Source: Euglena gracilis (taxonomy: Eukaryota; Euglenida; Euglenophyceae; Euglenales). Taken from it: 64,000 nucleotides of DNA. The position numbers were made by a program, and so were the translations under genes. Under the pieces are notes generated by a model. The model did not search any database, was not told the origin of the DNA, and saw only the letters and a list, made by a program, of their open reading frames with translations. This document shows, one piece after another, positions 13,601 through 24,689 of the stretch (its first letter is position 1; each line of letters starts with the position of its first letter). The DNA is taken from assembly GCA_039621445.1 (NCBI GenBank), contig CP154956.1:11655443-11719442 (forward strand). Direction: 5' to 3'.

Positions 13601-16600
13601 ACTGAAGAATTGACGTCATCCAACATCGGAACTCAGGTTGGGGTCGGGCTGAGCGGCGGGGGGGGGGGTCCTCAACTTTTGGCCTTAAGTCTCGGAAAAT
13701 TGGACCCCAAAAATTGACTTTCAAACCTTGGTCAATCCTGGGGTCGTCAAAAAAAAACCTGTGCTGGAAGCTGCAGCCCACTGCGATCCGTGAGTGTCAG
13801 TGCTGTGGTTGCAATGTGTGAGGATGCATGGGGTTGCCTGCATGCATGCATCCTCACACATTACTCACACCTATGTCAGACGCGTGCGCCTCTGACGTCT
13901 GTCACCGATGTTTTCACTCTTGCTCTCGGAAAGAACACTGAAAAAATTTACAAATTCATTGAAAAGTTTCATATGAATATTCCAATTTTTTTTAAAATGA
14001 TTTTTTTTGCAGAATATTTCTCGATGGAATGAGGTGCAAGTTCAAACCAGGCACTCAGCTCAAGCCATTGAATGGCATTTATCCCCCCGGCGCATTAATA
14101 GCCTTTTCCCTTAAATCCACAATATGCCGTCTGTCATTGCGGTGAGGGTTTCCGTTTGTGTGTATGGTGTGGGTGGTTTTACCAACCCCCCCCCCCCCAC
14201 TGGCTCATTGGCGTTCCGCGCTGTTGGAGTCAATTTGGATCCCCCCAAAAAGTTGGTCCTCCAGAGCAGTCACCTTGGGCGTCTCCTGACTGACTTGTCA
14301 TGTTGGAAAGTCCACTGACCCCCCCTCAAACAGCGTCCCCCCCAATATTTATTTGGTCGGCCAAAGTCCACCCCAAGGAGCTGGAACCGAATTTTTGCGC
14401 AATTTAACATGATTTCTACCATGTTCAGAGTGAAAATGGAAGGGAAAACAGCAAATTGCATTTGTGTGAGACAAAAATTGCACCTCCCATGGATGTTGAT
14501 GGTGTTCACCGTGGATACAATGCATCTCTCAGTCAAAAACCCCAAAAGAACGAAAGTTTTTGCGAAATGTTCCCCCTTTCTGTGGCAGCCAGTGAGGAAA
14601 TGGGGGGGGAATGGGGGGGATATTATTGGGCGGCCGAAGTCGGGTCCTGGGGGATACCATTGGGGGGGGGGTTACATGGCCACCCAGGGCAAGTTGTCAC
14701 CTAGGCTTATATGCACTGACTTGTCCGGTGAAACCATCCCGGGGGGGGGGGGATGTGACGCACCGCATTGGATGTGGAGCGCCAAATGACAAATTATTTC
14801 GGCATCGGGCTGGATGCCCACATCACGCCCAGGGTTGCCTGGTTTCTGTGCGACGGCCGTCTCATTCTCCGTTTGTTTTTTACAAGCAGAAAAGTGAGAG
14901 CAGCAAATGCAGCTAATTGATTTCAATTTGGTTTTTGCGACTGTTCTGTGATAGTGGTTTTTGACATTTTCGGGAATGTTTTTTTCCCTCTGGAGGGTCA
15001 CCACCGCCCTGAAAGCTGCACTTCCAAATACCATTCTTCAAAAAGTTACCCCTCATCAGCTCTTGAGTTTTGCATGGTGCCCCCCAGCCCCCCCAGCCCC
15101 CCAGCCCAATCATCAGCACAACACGCGACATGGGAAATGATGAATGAAACTGAGAGCAAAATGATGCAAGAATGTTGGTACATGCGAAATCACAAGGTGG
15201 AACACACAAGACTCTTTTCCACAACAACCACCCCAGTCGGACATGAGAGCTTTTGATGATGACCCCTCAAGGTCAGCACCAACTTCGCCGCCCACCAACA
15301 TCCCCATGTCCAACGACCCCCCCCCCCATATGTCTGACGACCACCCCCCTTTTTGGAGGTTTGGCCAGATTTTGCTGCAGCGCAAACACCTTGCTGAAAA
15401 ACATTTGTCCCCAAATCGGCCGGGCAAACATTTGCCAAAATACAAGAAAGCGCCGGAAGGAAGAATCTGATATTTGGGGGGTTTCCCGGGTCCCCCCAGT
15501 CTGTTTCCCCAGTCGCAGATTTTTTTTGTCTGCCGACCGACCCCTGGCAGGGGACACCTTGTTGGTCATAACCCTATGCCCAACGACCCCCCCCCCCGGT
15601 CGGAGGACAGACATTACAGTACTGTACTGTAATGTTACCGGTTACTGTTACTGTTACTGTACTGTTACTGTACTGTTACTGTACTGTTACTGTACTGTTA
15701 CTGTACTGTTACTGTGCTGTTACTGTACCGGTCTTTGGACATCAGGGCTGCAAAGAAGAACGGTTCTTGCGAAAGCCAAGAACAATTGACTTTTCATCCA
15801 TGAATAGGCCTTCAGTTCTTGCCCAAAGTAAGGATTTGTTCGGGGCCCTGCCTGCGCTGGGCTTCCACGAGGAGCGGGAGAACACCTTCAAACGCTCCGC
15901 CCAGCCGCGTGGGTGTTGCAACCCGACGTGTGCCCCCTCCTCCCCGCCTCATCCACGTGTGCCCCCTCCTCCCCGCCTCATCCCCCCCCCCCCCGCCTGC
16001 CCTCGTTGCACCCTGGGCTGTTGGAGTAAACAATACCCCTTGACGACATTTGGCTCTGCAGCCGATCAGCCTCCCAAAGCTGCTGAAGTCAACGTGCCCC
16101 CCGAAGTTGGCCCTCGATCTGTAGGGCCAATGTGGCCCAGGCCAATGCACTGGGAGGCGGGGGGGGGGGGGCAGAGGGTGCCTACGTCTAGTGGCTTTGG
16201 GCCGTTTGGAAACCCAAGCACAAGCAACGGGCTTATCTCGTTGTGGTTCAATTTTCAATGTGATTTATGGCAAAAAAATTATTGGAATTAGGAATTTGCT
16301 TTTGTTTTGACCTATTCATTGCATAAGCCCAATACCAATGACCTGGTATTGGGAAGTGTGTTAGCCTGGCCCGGGGGCCCATATTTTGGACCCTATTTTC
16401 ATTTTCATTTGGTTTAGAATCAAATCTGCTACCCCAGTGAGCCAAAGGACCCCAGGATGCCAACTGCTTCGTTTTGCAGGGATCTCAACAAGTTGTATTA
16501 CGTGAAGTATGCATGTTTATACCAGGGATCAGCCCAGGGGCAATTTATAATTTTAAAAGTCCCTGATTCGCCCCAGGAGAGTTCTCTTGTCATCCCTACA

Positions 16601-19600
16601 AGCAAGGAACTAAAGTGTGTTTCTTTTTATTACAAACCTGGAAGGTGACGGAACGACATTGGGACCTAGCAAGACAATGACGCCGCAAGTCAGTAAATCA
16701 GCAGTGGGCTGTTGACCTCCGTCCAAATAATTCAACCCTGCCGTTTTAATCATTTCATTATGATAACAATTTCAATTCTGACCAAGTGTAAAGCTTGGCT
16801 TTCAGGTTTTTTTTCTCTGGGAGGACGTGGGAAGTTGCATTCCGGCTCACCGCTGGGACACCCAAGCCCAACTCATGCGGCTTGTCTGCACCCTGGTGCC
16901 TCAGACCTGGGCGAATCCCTGTGAGGGATTGGCTTTGCCAGTCGCTGGACCTGTCCAAGGACGTTGTTGTGAAAGCTGATGGGCTTCCAGGGGTTACTTT
17001 GAGGAACCCCGACTGCATGCATCGCGTAGAATCTGATGCTGTTGTGACGAACATTTACGCCTGTTTATTGTTCTGTGGATGAGATTTTATTGGCAGCTGA
17101 AATACATTGTGCCTCCTTTTCTTTTTTTTCCTGTGTGAACAAGCAGATGGCAAAGAGAAAAATTGATATTTCCATCCCTGCACCAAAAAATTTCGGTGTG
17201 CCGGTTGGCCAGGTTCGGCCATTTCTGGCCGACCTCGTCCGGGGGGGGGGGTCTGGAGCCAAAAACCAGTCAGTCACTCCAAACAAATCAGCCAGTCACC
17301 CCCGGGGGTGATGGTATGGTCCTCAGCTTCGTGTCATGTGTGGGAGTATTCTGGGATGCCAACAACCCCAAACCCGACCGTGTGAAGGGGCCTCTGGGGC
17401 CAAACCTTCCCCCTGCCCGCCGGCACCCAAGCCCTCGTCGCAGTCAACATCCCCTCCTATGCTGCTACTCAGCGTCGGGGAAGACCCGATTCATCATGTC
17501 CAAAAAAAAGTTTTTATGGTGGGTGGCCCGGAAGGCCGTGTGCCAGTAACTCCCCGACCACCTGGGACTTCTGGAAGTGGAGGTGACCCAACCCCCAGGG
17601 GGGGGGGGTCCAGCCAGCAGCCCTGAAGGACCTTGGGGTGGGGGTCCGCTGAAAAAAAGTTGGCACAGCTTATTGGCTTGACGAACTATCAAATCCCCCG
17701 GGTCTACTTTTTGGGTCCGTTGCTGAAAATCCCAAGGGAGGTCTTAATTTTGGTGGGGTCTTTTGGATCTTCGCTGAAAATTTTGACCAAAGAAGCCTTC
17801 CCGCGGGAGTGCCCAAAAAATAGATCAAAAAGGGACAATTTTTGGCAATTAACAAATATTGTCTCAAAAAGTGCCAATTTTGACAAATGTAAAGTGGGAA
17901 AAATTCAAACAACGTCAAAAAAACCACCCGGTTTGGGGGCATTTTCACAGTTTTGAGTTTTTTTGGATTTCCCCAAAAATTTCGAGGGGGGTGGTCTTAT
18001 TTTTTGAGGGTCTAGTTTTTTTTTGGATTTTTGTTAAAAATTGGCAGGAGGCCTTAATTTAGGGGGGGGTATTCAATCAATTGCCATTGCACCTCGGGGA
18101 TTTCTTAAGCCGGAGGGTACCCTACCCCCTGGGGGGTCCAGCCAGCCAGCAGCTCAAATCCAGCCAGCAGCCCAAATTCGGGCTGGGAGCCCCCCCCGGG
18201 GGGGGGGGTCGAGTGAAATAAAGTCAGGTCCAGCCCTTCCGGAGGCCGGGCCAGCCGGCCGAGGCTGGCCAGTTAACCGAGCTCACCTATCCCCAGGGGG
18301 GTCCTTAGGGGACAGGAAAGTTTTTTTTATTTCCTTAAGGACCGCCCCCCTTTCGGCCAAAGGGCCAACCAAGGGTCAGACTGGGACTTGAACGGGGGCA
18401 AAAATTAAAAAGTCGAAAAACACAGCTTTTGATGATTTGGGTGGATGGACGATGGTCCAAGGGTGCCAGGAATTAATTTTTTTCCTGATGTCGACCTGTT
18501 CTCGCTGAAAAATGCCCAAATTTCTTGCCCATTTTCCTGTATATTTTTCACTGAGTGTGCTGGGACAGCGGAGTTTTTTTTTTTATTTGCTTAAGGACCG
18601 CCCTGGCTATCCCTGCATTTTTTCCCCTCATCACAGCTTCCTCCATCACAGCCCCCCCAGCCTTGATCTGGCTCCATCAATCAAAATGTCGAGAAGGCAA
18701 AAATGTTTTAGAAAAATTTGTTTTTCATTGACCCAGCCCAGCCCAGCCCGCTCCAGCCCCGGACCCCCCCTCCCCCTATCCCCCCCAGGGATAGGGGTCG
18801 AGCCAGCTGCTCGTTTCCAGCCAACTGCCTTTTTGCCAGTCGGAGGCTGGACCCCCCCCCCCCCGGGGGGTCCTCAAGAAATCCCCTGACTGCACCTTCA
18901 TGAGACACACGGGTTGATGACCGTCGATGTACAAATTCATGAGCACATGAATTGAAGACACAAAAGATGTTTTGGTGGTGACGCGCTGAGCCAAATGAGC
19001 AAGATTTTTACCCAACTCGCTGCAAACTATGTCAGATGGAATTCATCAATTCATTTGACTCAATGAAAACCAAGCGAGAAAAGATGTGGGGTCCACGCAA
19101 GTGATGTGCGCATTGGGTGGCATCCATTTTTGGGGAATAGGCAGTTCCGTCGTCGACTCCAGTTTAAAGTTAGCTGCACTGGAGTTCTGGGGCCACGGTG
19201 GGCATTTCAGGCGAGTGAAGCATTACCTCTCACGGCTTCCCATGCGTCCATGCGCGGGGGAGGGTGGTCGGGGGACCTCCTCGCCCAGGCAGGATGGGTG
19301 GACCGGTGCAACCCCCCAACCTCTCACTCACAGGTCTCTGTTCTCTCAGTTCCTCTGTTCCAAAGCATGGTCTTATCCCTTTTCAGGGACGCAACCTGCC
19401 AAGGAAGGGAGTGGGGGCCTGGACACCCCCAACGTCCAGGGGGGGGGGGCAGCCACCGGCTGACCTCCTCCCCCCAGGGGGGGGGGGTCGGCGAAAAGCC
19501 ATTAAAGTCGCCCAGTGCCATTTTTTTTCGATTTTTTTTTAATTTTGTGGTCAAATTTCCCTTGGATTCCAGGGCCGACCCCCCCCCCCTGGAGGGGTGG

Positions 19601-20287
19601 TGACCTGACTGGTTTTCCAAAAAAAAAGAGTGAGTGACTGATTTTTGGAAGAGTGGAAGTGACCCCCCTCCCCTACGGGGGGGGGGGTTGGCAAAAAAAA
19701 ATTGTATGGTCCAGACCACCAACTTACCACCTCTGGGACCCACCCACCCACCCACTCCATCTTGCTGGCTTCCCCCCCAGAGGGCGGAGACCCACAGCGT
19801 TCCCTCCCTGCCACGGCGCTGGCCCCGGGACCAACGTGTGGGGGGACCCAGCCGGCTACCGGCCCCAGTCGTACAGCGACCAGCTGCTGGAGGTGTGCAC
19901 CGTGCGCGGCGTGCCGCACCTGGCGCTAATGCAGCTGGGCGCCATGCGGGGAGACCCGCCGTGGGACCCCCAGACTGCCGGGTAAGCCATCGTGTAGCAC
20001 CACCGGCACTATCGTTGTTGTTGCTTAACATTGGGACTTAGCACTGCCCAATTCGGGATTTATTTCCAATTTTCTTGCTTTCTTTTCTTCTTTTTATCTT
20101 TTCCACTTTGGGGGGGTTTTAGCCAGGTGTTCTGTATTTTTCTTGTCATGTTTTTCGGGATTCATCCATGCATTTTTCTGTCATGATTCCATCCTATTTG
20201 CGATACTCTTTGGGCAGAATCCGACACTGTGAGCTCAAAAACTCCATTTTGGGGCATTTTTTTTTCTGGCAAGCCGTGGCTTTGTTG

Positions 20288-20323
<36 letters not shown>

Positions 20324-20340
20324 CACGTACAGACACATAT

Positions 20341-20391
<51 letters not shown>

Positions 20392-20629
20392 CACACACAC
20401 ACAACACGACACACACGCGCGCGCGTGCACGCGCACCCACAACACATTTTTTGTCTGAAATCCAGCCGTAGTGCGCCCAGGGATCAGCCAGCCCTGCGGC
20501 TCCGGGGGTCCCACCGTGCCGCTCTGCCAGTGCCGGCGGCTCACGGTGGAGGTGGCGCGGCCCTGCGCGATGCAAGTGGATGGGGAGCCCTGGCTGCAGC
20601 CCCCGGCCGCCGTGGAGGTGGCGTTCCTG
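7558..20629 (+). CDS. Diacylglycerol kinase gene (13 exons recognised, 5' end not found)
   Basis: The enzyme would phosphorylate diacylglycerol to phosphatidic acid with ATP, ending a lipid second-messenger signal at membranes. Reading the exons in order gives the canonical family signatures: a C1-like zinc finger, PLFVIVNPKSGG, GPGQVFSL, CGG-DGT (nucleotide-binding catalytic loop), PLGTGNDIAR, LDRW, then the accessory domain NYFGIGLDAHI, LGFHEERE, NKLYYVKY, VAVNIPSYAA-GTNVWG, LALMQLGAM and MQVDGEPWLQPP. The order and spacing match animal and plant diacylglycerol kinases. About a dozen residues expected between NPKSGG and GPGQVF are missing, so one small exon was probably not found, and a short exon may also be missing after GTGNDIAR. 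No start codon, spliced-leader acceptor or extra regulatory domain could be placed upstream of 7558. Introns are a mixture of nonconventional stem-forming and GT-AG types. The assignment is secure; exact ends of some exons are not. Confidence 0.93.
8104..8244 (+). CDS. DGK exon 2: end of zinc finger and start of catalytic domain
   Basis: The exon continues the zinc-finger region (cysteines in CVAVAASNPDC and a later CLGC), then reads TIKPLFVIVNPKSGG. That last stretch is the opening strand and loop of the diacylglycerol kinase catalytic domain. The start is either 8104, giving an H-x2-C continuation, or 8114 after a conventional cag. The end is set at 8244 because the next bases are CATCAGG, placing CAG at +4 of a nonconventional intron. 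Confidence 0.88.
8998..9116 (+). repeat. Short dispersed repeat, copy A
   Basis: GTTTATGGCCGGTGCTAACT and the following 100 bases are the diverged reverse complement of 50668-50788. A third partial inverted copy lies at 8758-8792. Confidence 0.75.
9428..9788. repeat. G-tract-bounded repeat with GGTCTTATT words
   Basis: CCCCCCAAAAATAAGACCGG at left and GGGGGTCTTATTTTCGGGG at right are inverted; inner copies read GGGGTCTTATTCATGGGG beside CATTTCATGG. It lies in the second DGK intron. Confidence 0.65.
10103..10219 (+). CDS. DGK exon 3: QVF..., first half of the GGDGT loop
   Basis: It encodes ALLGPGQVFSLAEGRPEDF and, further on, FVECQLLACGG. This matches the kinase segment NPRQVFDL...LVCGG. An in-frame stop just upstream (10088-10090) forces the start; CTG at 10095-10097 puts a nonconventional 3' splice site exactly at 10103 in phase 0. 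The exon ends after TGC GGC GGT, and the next exon supplies GAT GGC ACC, completing C-G-G-D-G-T. Confidence 0.92.
10220..10739 (+). other. Nonconventional (euglenid-type) intron splitting GGDGT
   Basis: The intron begins GCACAG (CAG at +4 to +6) and ends CTGGCCGG (CTG at -8 to -6). CAGCGTGTCT near the 5' end can pair with AGACATGCTG near the 3' end over 10 positions, one of them G-T. Removal restores C-G-G-D-G-T exactly. There is no GT or AG at the ends. Confidence 0.9.
10740..10813 (+). CDS. DGK exon 4: DGT...NEPPVAVL
   Basis: It reads DGTINWILSALAELG, then ENEPPVAVL, the helix and strand that follow the catalytic GGD. The start follows CTGGCCGG, so CTG lies at -8 to -6 of the intron. The end lies after GTC TT, with the leucine codon completed by the first base of the next exon. 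Confidence 0.93.
10814..11064 (+). other. Nonconventional intron with 8-bp terminal stem
   Basis: The intron starts GTGGAGGCAAC and ends GTTGCCTCTCCCC. GAGGCAAC (10817-10824) pairs perfectly with GTTGCCTC (11052-11059), again placing the pairing triplets at +4 to +6 and -8 to -6. It starts with GT but lacks AG. Removal restores VAVLPLGTGND. Confidence 0.9.
11065..11100 (+). CDS. DGK exon 5: PLGTGNDIAR
   Basis: This short exon encodes PLGTGNDIARV, one of the most conserved kinase-family motifs (PLGTGND). Its 5' boundary is fixed by an 8-bp intron stem. The 3' end at 11100 is inferred from CAG at 11104-11106, giving phase 2. Family alignment suggests that a few residues (R-W-G...) may lie in an unseen small exon after it. 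Confidence 0.9.
11960..12705. repeat. Unit bounded by GGGCCGACCA tandems and inverted AGGCACCTA words
   Basis: AGGCACCTACGG at left and CATAGGTGCCTG at right are inverted, with CCGACCAGGG tandems near both ends. The inside is A/T-rich sequence with TTTTGGGTAATTTTTGG words. It lies in a DGK intron. Confidence 0.62.
13348..13444 (+). CDS. DGK exon 6: ...QLDRWR
   Basis: The reading QQQQATGYRRLDFPRVLAKL continues FRAIPLQLDRWRV. LDRW is the conserved junction between the catalytic and accessory domains. The start follows CTG plus five bases in the right phase; a conventional acceptor, tttag ending at 13333, is an alternative. The end may be 13444 (GTGAAG donor, phase 0) or 13454 (GTAACT donor). 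Confidence 0.85.
14780..14826 (+). CDS. DGK exon 7: NYFGIGLDAHI
   Basis: It encodes RQMTNYFGIGLDAHIT, the accessory-domain motif MNNYFSIGVDAxI. The 5' end is taken after a conventional gag. The 3' end is at CAG +4 of a nonconventional intron and is phase 2, completed by the G of the next exon. Confidence 0.88.
14827..15855 (+). other. Nonconventional intron
   Basis: CAG lies at +4 to +6 and CTG at -8 to -6; CAGGGTT can pair with GGCCCTG using two G-T pairs. Removal gives DAHITLGFHEERE. The intron contains a TACTGT-type tandem near 15.6 kb. Confidence 0.85.
15611..15730. repeat. TACTGT tandem array
   Basis: About 120 bp of alternating GTTACTGT and TACTGTACTG units, inside the nonconventional intron at 14827-15855. 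Confidence 0.9.
15856..15912 (+). CDS. DGK exon 8: LGFHEERE
   Basis: The exon encodes LGFHEERENTFKRSAQPRG. Joined to exon 7 it gives GLDAHITLGFHEERE, exactly the family pattern VDAxIALDFHxxRE. It starts five bases after CTG (15848-15850) and ends at a conventional GTGTTG donor in phase 2. Confidence 0.93.
16480..16519 (+). CDS. DGK exon 9: DLNKLYYVKYACL
   Basis: It follows a conventional ttttgcag acceptor and encodes DLNKLYYVKYACL, matching the NKLWYFxYG motif. Its 3' boundary is nonconventional, with CAG at +4 (TACCAGGGAT). Confidence 0.92.
16520..16926 (+). other. Nonconventional intron with CAGGGAT/ATCCCTG stem
   Basis: TACCAGGGAT at the 5' end pairs with ATCCCTG at the 3' end over 7 perfect positions. 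Both boundaries are phase 0, and removal joins VKYACL to DWLCQSL. Confidence 0.88.
16927..16984 (+). CDS. DGK exon 10: DWLCQSL...VKADG
   Basis: It encodes DWLCQSLDLSKDVVVKADG, the strand preceding the conserved DG in the accessory domain. The start is placed by the 7-bp stem CAGGGAT/ATCCCTG and is phase 0. The end is set by CAG at +4 and is uncertain by one base. Confidence 0.9.
17421..17466 (+). CDS. DGK exon 11: ALVAVNIPSYAA
   Basis: It encodes GTQALVAVNIPSYAA, matching the family motif xxVVLNIPSYGG. The 5' end is approximate (17420 or 17421) because the phase with exon 10 is off by one under the simplest rule. The 3' end before ACTCAG is exact. Confidence 0.9.
17690..18080. repeat. G-tract repeat with GTCTTAATTTTGG words
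   Basis: GGTCTACTTTTTGGGTCC, GGTCTTAATTTTGGTGGG, GGTCTTATTTTTTGAGGG and GGCCTTAATTTAGGGGGG occur in series, separated by TTGGATTTTCGCTGAAAATT-like spacers. Confidence 0.55.
18294..18605. mobile_element. hAT-like MITE, copy 2
   Basis: This 312-bp copy is nearly identical to the one at 5508 over its whole interior. Flanks CCTATCCC and GCTATCCC match at 7 of 8 bases. It lies in a DGK intron. Confidence 0.92.
19827..19967 (+). CDS. DGK exon 12: GTNVWG...HLALMQLGAM
   Basis: It encodes GTNVWGDPAGY, QLLEVCTVRGVPHLALMQ and LGAMRGDPPWD. Joined to exon 11 it gives NIPSYAAGTNVWG, the exact family motif. The 3' end is uncertain: CAG at 19971-19973 pairs with GTCTG before the next exon but leaves the frame short by one base, so 19968 is possible. 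A GTAAG at 19982 is a poorer, frame-breaking alternative. Confidence 0.92.
20289..20422. repeat. CA microsatellite
   Basis: Interrupted CA array followed by GCGCGCGTGCACGCGCAC, about 40 bases before DGK exon 13. Confidence 0.95.
20463..20629 (+). CDS. DGK exon 13: MQVDGEPWLQPP
   Basis: It reads VVRPGISQPCGS, CRRLTVEVARP and CAMQVDGEPWLQPPAAVEVA. The VDGEPW-QPP motif marks the end of the accessory domain. CGGCAG after 20629 gives a possible nonconventional donor; if it is not used, the frame runs to a stop at 20677. A further 3' exon was not identified. Confidence 0.88.
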
Positions 20630-21743
20630 CGGCAGTGGGCAGGGCGCGGCAGGCGCCGGTGCGGTATGCCGAATGGCTGAAACGGGTGAGCGGGCGCCGG
20701 AGGGTCGAAAAACGCTCATTTTCGGCTCGAAAGCAGGTTTTCCGGGTCCGGGTGGCCAAAAAACATGCTTTCGGCAATTTTTTTTCCGATTTTTCGACTT
20801 TTTGACCCGTTTTTGACCCAAAGTCCAAGGGTTTTGGGCCAATGGGGTGCCGGGGGGTCGAAAAAATTTGGGCCAATGGGGCGCCGGGGGGTTGGCGGGG
20901 CAGTTTTCTCAGTTGAGGATGTGTCGCACAGTGCGCACATTGCGCGTAGTTGATATCGATGAATTGGAGACGTTTCAGGCGGGAAAGGGCCCTTTCAGGC
21001 GGGAAGGTGCCCTTTCAGGCGTAAACCCACCTGAAAGGGCTTTGAATGCAGAAAAATGAGTCTGCAAACAGCAGGAGGAAAAATTATTTGAAAAGCCAAA
21101 AGAGCATATGTGCACAAAATACGTATGAAGTCAGAAAATTGCCAGCATGTGAACGTAAAATATTTGGAAGAGGGGAGGGAGGCGTTTGAAAAAAGGCAAG
21201 CAAAATGACCAGAGTGACTGCTTGTTCCCTTGTTTTGGCAGTTTCCCACCCTCAGGTGGGAAACTGAGCAGAACAATTCGCTGTGCCAGGGGATCAGATT
21301 TTTGGTGGATCCGTGTCGTGGCGTGATTGGTGTGTTCGTGATGTTCACAAATTTGCTTGGCAGGAGGTCAGCACCAAGGTCAGCAAGCACAGGAGCAGGC
21401 AGAAACCTGGGACATACCCTCTTGCCGACTGGGTACGGGGACAAATTGTCCGAGGATTGTGATGAAGGCAACCTTCCATACAGTCAGCTGTGGAAGGTCT
21501 GTGAATGGCGCCAGCCTGTCCAGATGAGCGCCTGGAGTGTGGAGGGTGGCTGTGCCAGGAGGGGACACACCCAACTGGGTGGGACACACCTCATGAGAAG
21601 AGGGTCACAGAGCACGACACCATGAGAAGTGGGGGAAATGGCGACCAAAGACCCCTCTCCCCCCAGGGGGGGCAGCTCAGAGGCTGAAATTTTTGGATTG
21701 GCCAAAGATGATGCTGGCCTACTGGACTCCTCCCGGCGGGTGG

Positions 21744-21822
21744 GGCCCACTTCACGCGGGTGGGGCCCACTTCACGCGGGTGGGGCCCACTTCACGCGGG
21801 TGGGGCCCATTTCACGCGGTGT
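21744..21822. repeat. 20-bp tandem, four units
   Basis: GGTGGGGCCCACTTCACGCG is repeated nearly perfectly four times. Confidence 0.93.
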
Positions 21823-24689
21823 GCCAGTTGCTCTTGTTGATTTGGGAGAGTACACAAGAGAAGTTGTTTATCTTTTGAAAAGAGAGGCGTTCCTCCAAAA
21901 CAGGCAAAACGCCTTTTTTTCTCTTTTTGGGTCCGCCGTCGTGCCTCGAAAGCAGACAGAAATGGTCTGCACAGTCGGCTGAGAGCGGGGATGCAGGGAA
22001 CCACAACAGGTCACATTGACGTCCCAGCCGCCATTCTCTCCGCTCTCGGTGTGCCGAACCCCTCCTGTGACAAAATTTCTCCTTGTCTGCCATGGCTCCC
22101 CACTCCTCACACCCTCTTCCAACACATCGTAGCATGCAAACAGACACCACCCCCATGGCGCACCTGCCAATTTTCACCCGTGCTTCACCTGCCAATTTTC
22201 ACCCGAATCTGCCACCTCTCTCCGCGGCATGTGCGACAGGTGAAGCGGTGAAGCATCAACGCAGCAAAAAAAGCTTACAAATGAATTTCAGATGTTCCTT
22301 CAGGCAGGTTCCTTTCCACCTCCTTCCACTCGTCGCTCAAACTCCCCCCCGCACGTGGGTCTGCCTGACAGTTCATTTCTGCTGAACCCAATGGCACGTT
22401 CTATCCACAACCAGTCACGCGTGTTTCCACGGACGGTCCACCAGCCTCAGGCTTTGCTCCAGGCAGAGAAACACACCGGCTGTTGCCTCCTTGGCAGGAA
22501 CCCCATTTCAGGCGGATAACCGCCCCCTGTCGGGGTGGGGGAGGTCGGGCTGGGGTACCCCCCCCCCTGAAGGAGGTTCCTCTATTTTTGCAGGAATGCC
22601 GAAAAATTTTATACCCAAAAACTTTATACCCGAAAAAAATTGCATACCCGAAAAAATTACACCCAAAATTTTTTTATGCCCGAATTTTGACCCCAAAAAT
22701 TGATTCCCCCCAGGGCGTCCCTGGGTCCTCAAAATGCCTTTGCAGCGCCGTAAAGAAATTTTGCCTACAAGGGGGGTGCCAAGTGACGGAAACCATATTT
22801 TTTGCCCCTCCGTCCCACCAAGTTATTCGGCCACTGCCAGGAGCAAGGGCCCGCCTGGTTATTTGAGGGGTTTGCCCCAAGTTAGGCATTTGCTGCCTGA
22901 AATTCGGAGTTTGCACCACTGCCAGCAGCAAAGGCCTCGCCAGGTTATTTGGGGGGTTTATGGGTTCTCTTCTCTCTGTGCCCCGCCCTTTCATTGCACG
23001 ATGCTGCGCTACAACCCCCCTCCCTGAGCTTCTTTCTCCTCTGTGTTGTCTATGTTCTTTCTGTCTGACCATCCGTACTGTCCAAGAGAATACCACAAGC
23101 CCATTTTAAGGGTATGTGTCTGTATATGTTTGTCTGCGTGCACATGTATGCAGAAAGACAAAGTCATGCAAGGCACATATTCATGCATGCAGGTATTGTC
23201 TATTTGTGGGTTCGCCGGTTTGGCTGGAAATTTGGCAAATTGTTTGGTAGTTTGGTTGGCATGTGTGAAAACCTTCACTGGTGGGATGAATGTAGACGGT
23301 GGGAGTAATTAGATATCCGTAAATTGCAAAAATTGGCACCTCCACCAGCTTTAGTGGGAGGGGTGGGGGTAAACCTGAAAGAAAATTTTCCTGTTCCTGT
23401 GTGTTTTCGGAATCACTGTGAAATGTGCTTTCTCTATTGGGTGTCACTTGTGGGGTCAAAAAACGTTAAAAATTCTCTGCGCAAAAAAAGTCCGAAAGTA
23501 GCTTTTTCACTGTTATTGGGGGAAGGGGGGTCTGGGGGGCGCAGCCCTCCTCCCCTTGCACACAGCCACCAATTCATCCATTTTTGCATCCATCCCCCCG
23601 GGAAACAATGGCACCTGCACGCGCGTCAGTGGGGGGTGAGGGGGTGTGGGTGGTGGGGGGTGGGGGGGGTGGGGGGAGTTTGCTGGTGGGGGCGCCAATT
23701 TTTGCAATGCCTCTCTGTATCCCACAATGCATTAAGCTAATTTCTGGATTGACAGCATATTCTTTGGTCTTTGCACAGGGTGGATTCAGAGCTCAGTGGG
23801 AGTAATGGCGCACAAAGGATGGCTGTTGTGGGACAACCAATCTTTCAGCACTGTTCTCCGCCCTTTCTGTCATGCCGTGTGGAAATAGCCCCATTGTTGC
23901 TTAGCCGTCCCCACCTTTCGTTGCACATATGTACACTCCCATCTCGCGTTTTCGCTCCGAGACCTCGTTTGTTTTAATGTTGGGGTGTTGAAGCTACTTA
24001 TGAGAAGCTCTCAGCTCCCTACATGCTCTGCCTGTCTGATTGGCTCTCCCGTGGGAATTTATGGCCAGTATTACCCCCCCACCCCCAGGGTCTGGAGTGG
24101 GCAGGACCCAGTTGAAACCCACAAAAAGAGGGAAGTAAAAGTGGGGTAGAAAGGTACCCCAAAATGCGGATTTTTTTCATTTTCTAGAGGTTTTTTTAGG
24201 AATATTCTTGGTGACATATGCAGCTTCAACTTTTGCATTCTTTGCAACATTAAAACCTCAGAGAATTAGAAAGGATCTTCATATATCTTTGCATATCACT
24301 CATATCGTTCATTCTTTACATATCTTTGCTCTTTGCACATTTTGCCCTGTCGAATTTTTCGCAAATGTTTTCAGGGCTTGAGGCATCCATCAGTGGAGGC
24401 ATCCATCCACAATTTGCAACTGCTTTTAACATATTTTTTTTATCTTAAATAATAAGTTTAATGAGTTTGAACATTTTGATGTGTTGGATTGCTAATTGGC
24501 TTGTGTTATGGCATTTTTTTTTCCACCACAAACAAAGATGTGGATGCAGATACAGATACACATGCCACTACAGATACACGTACATATACATAGACATATG
24601 TATCTTTATGCGCACATTCATGTATGTACTGAATATTTGTTTGCTCTATTGATTTTTTATTTCCATTTTTTTGCATTTTTTTATGAATT

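Larger units (their letters stand above)
17467..19826 (+). other. Nonconventional intron carrying a MITE
   Basis: ACTCAGCGTCG at the 5' end pairs with CGGCGCTG at the 3' end (8 positions, one T-G). Removal gives NIPSYAAGTNVWG, the exact family motif. A 312-bp MITE sits inside at 18294-18605. Confidence 0.9.

Noticed and set aside
19982-20465. GTAAG...CCAG as an ordinary intron between DGK exons 12 and 13
   Set aside because: It shifts the reading frame by one; the paired CAGAC/GTCTG ends give a comparable fit, so the boundary is left open.
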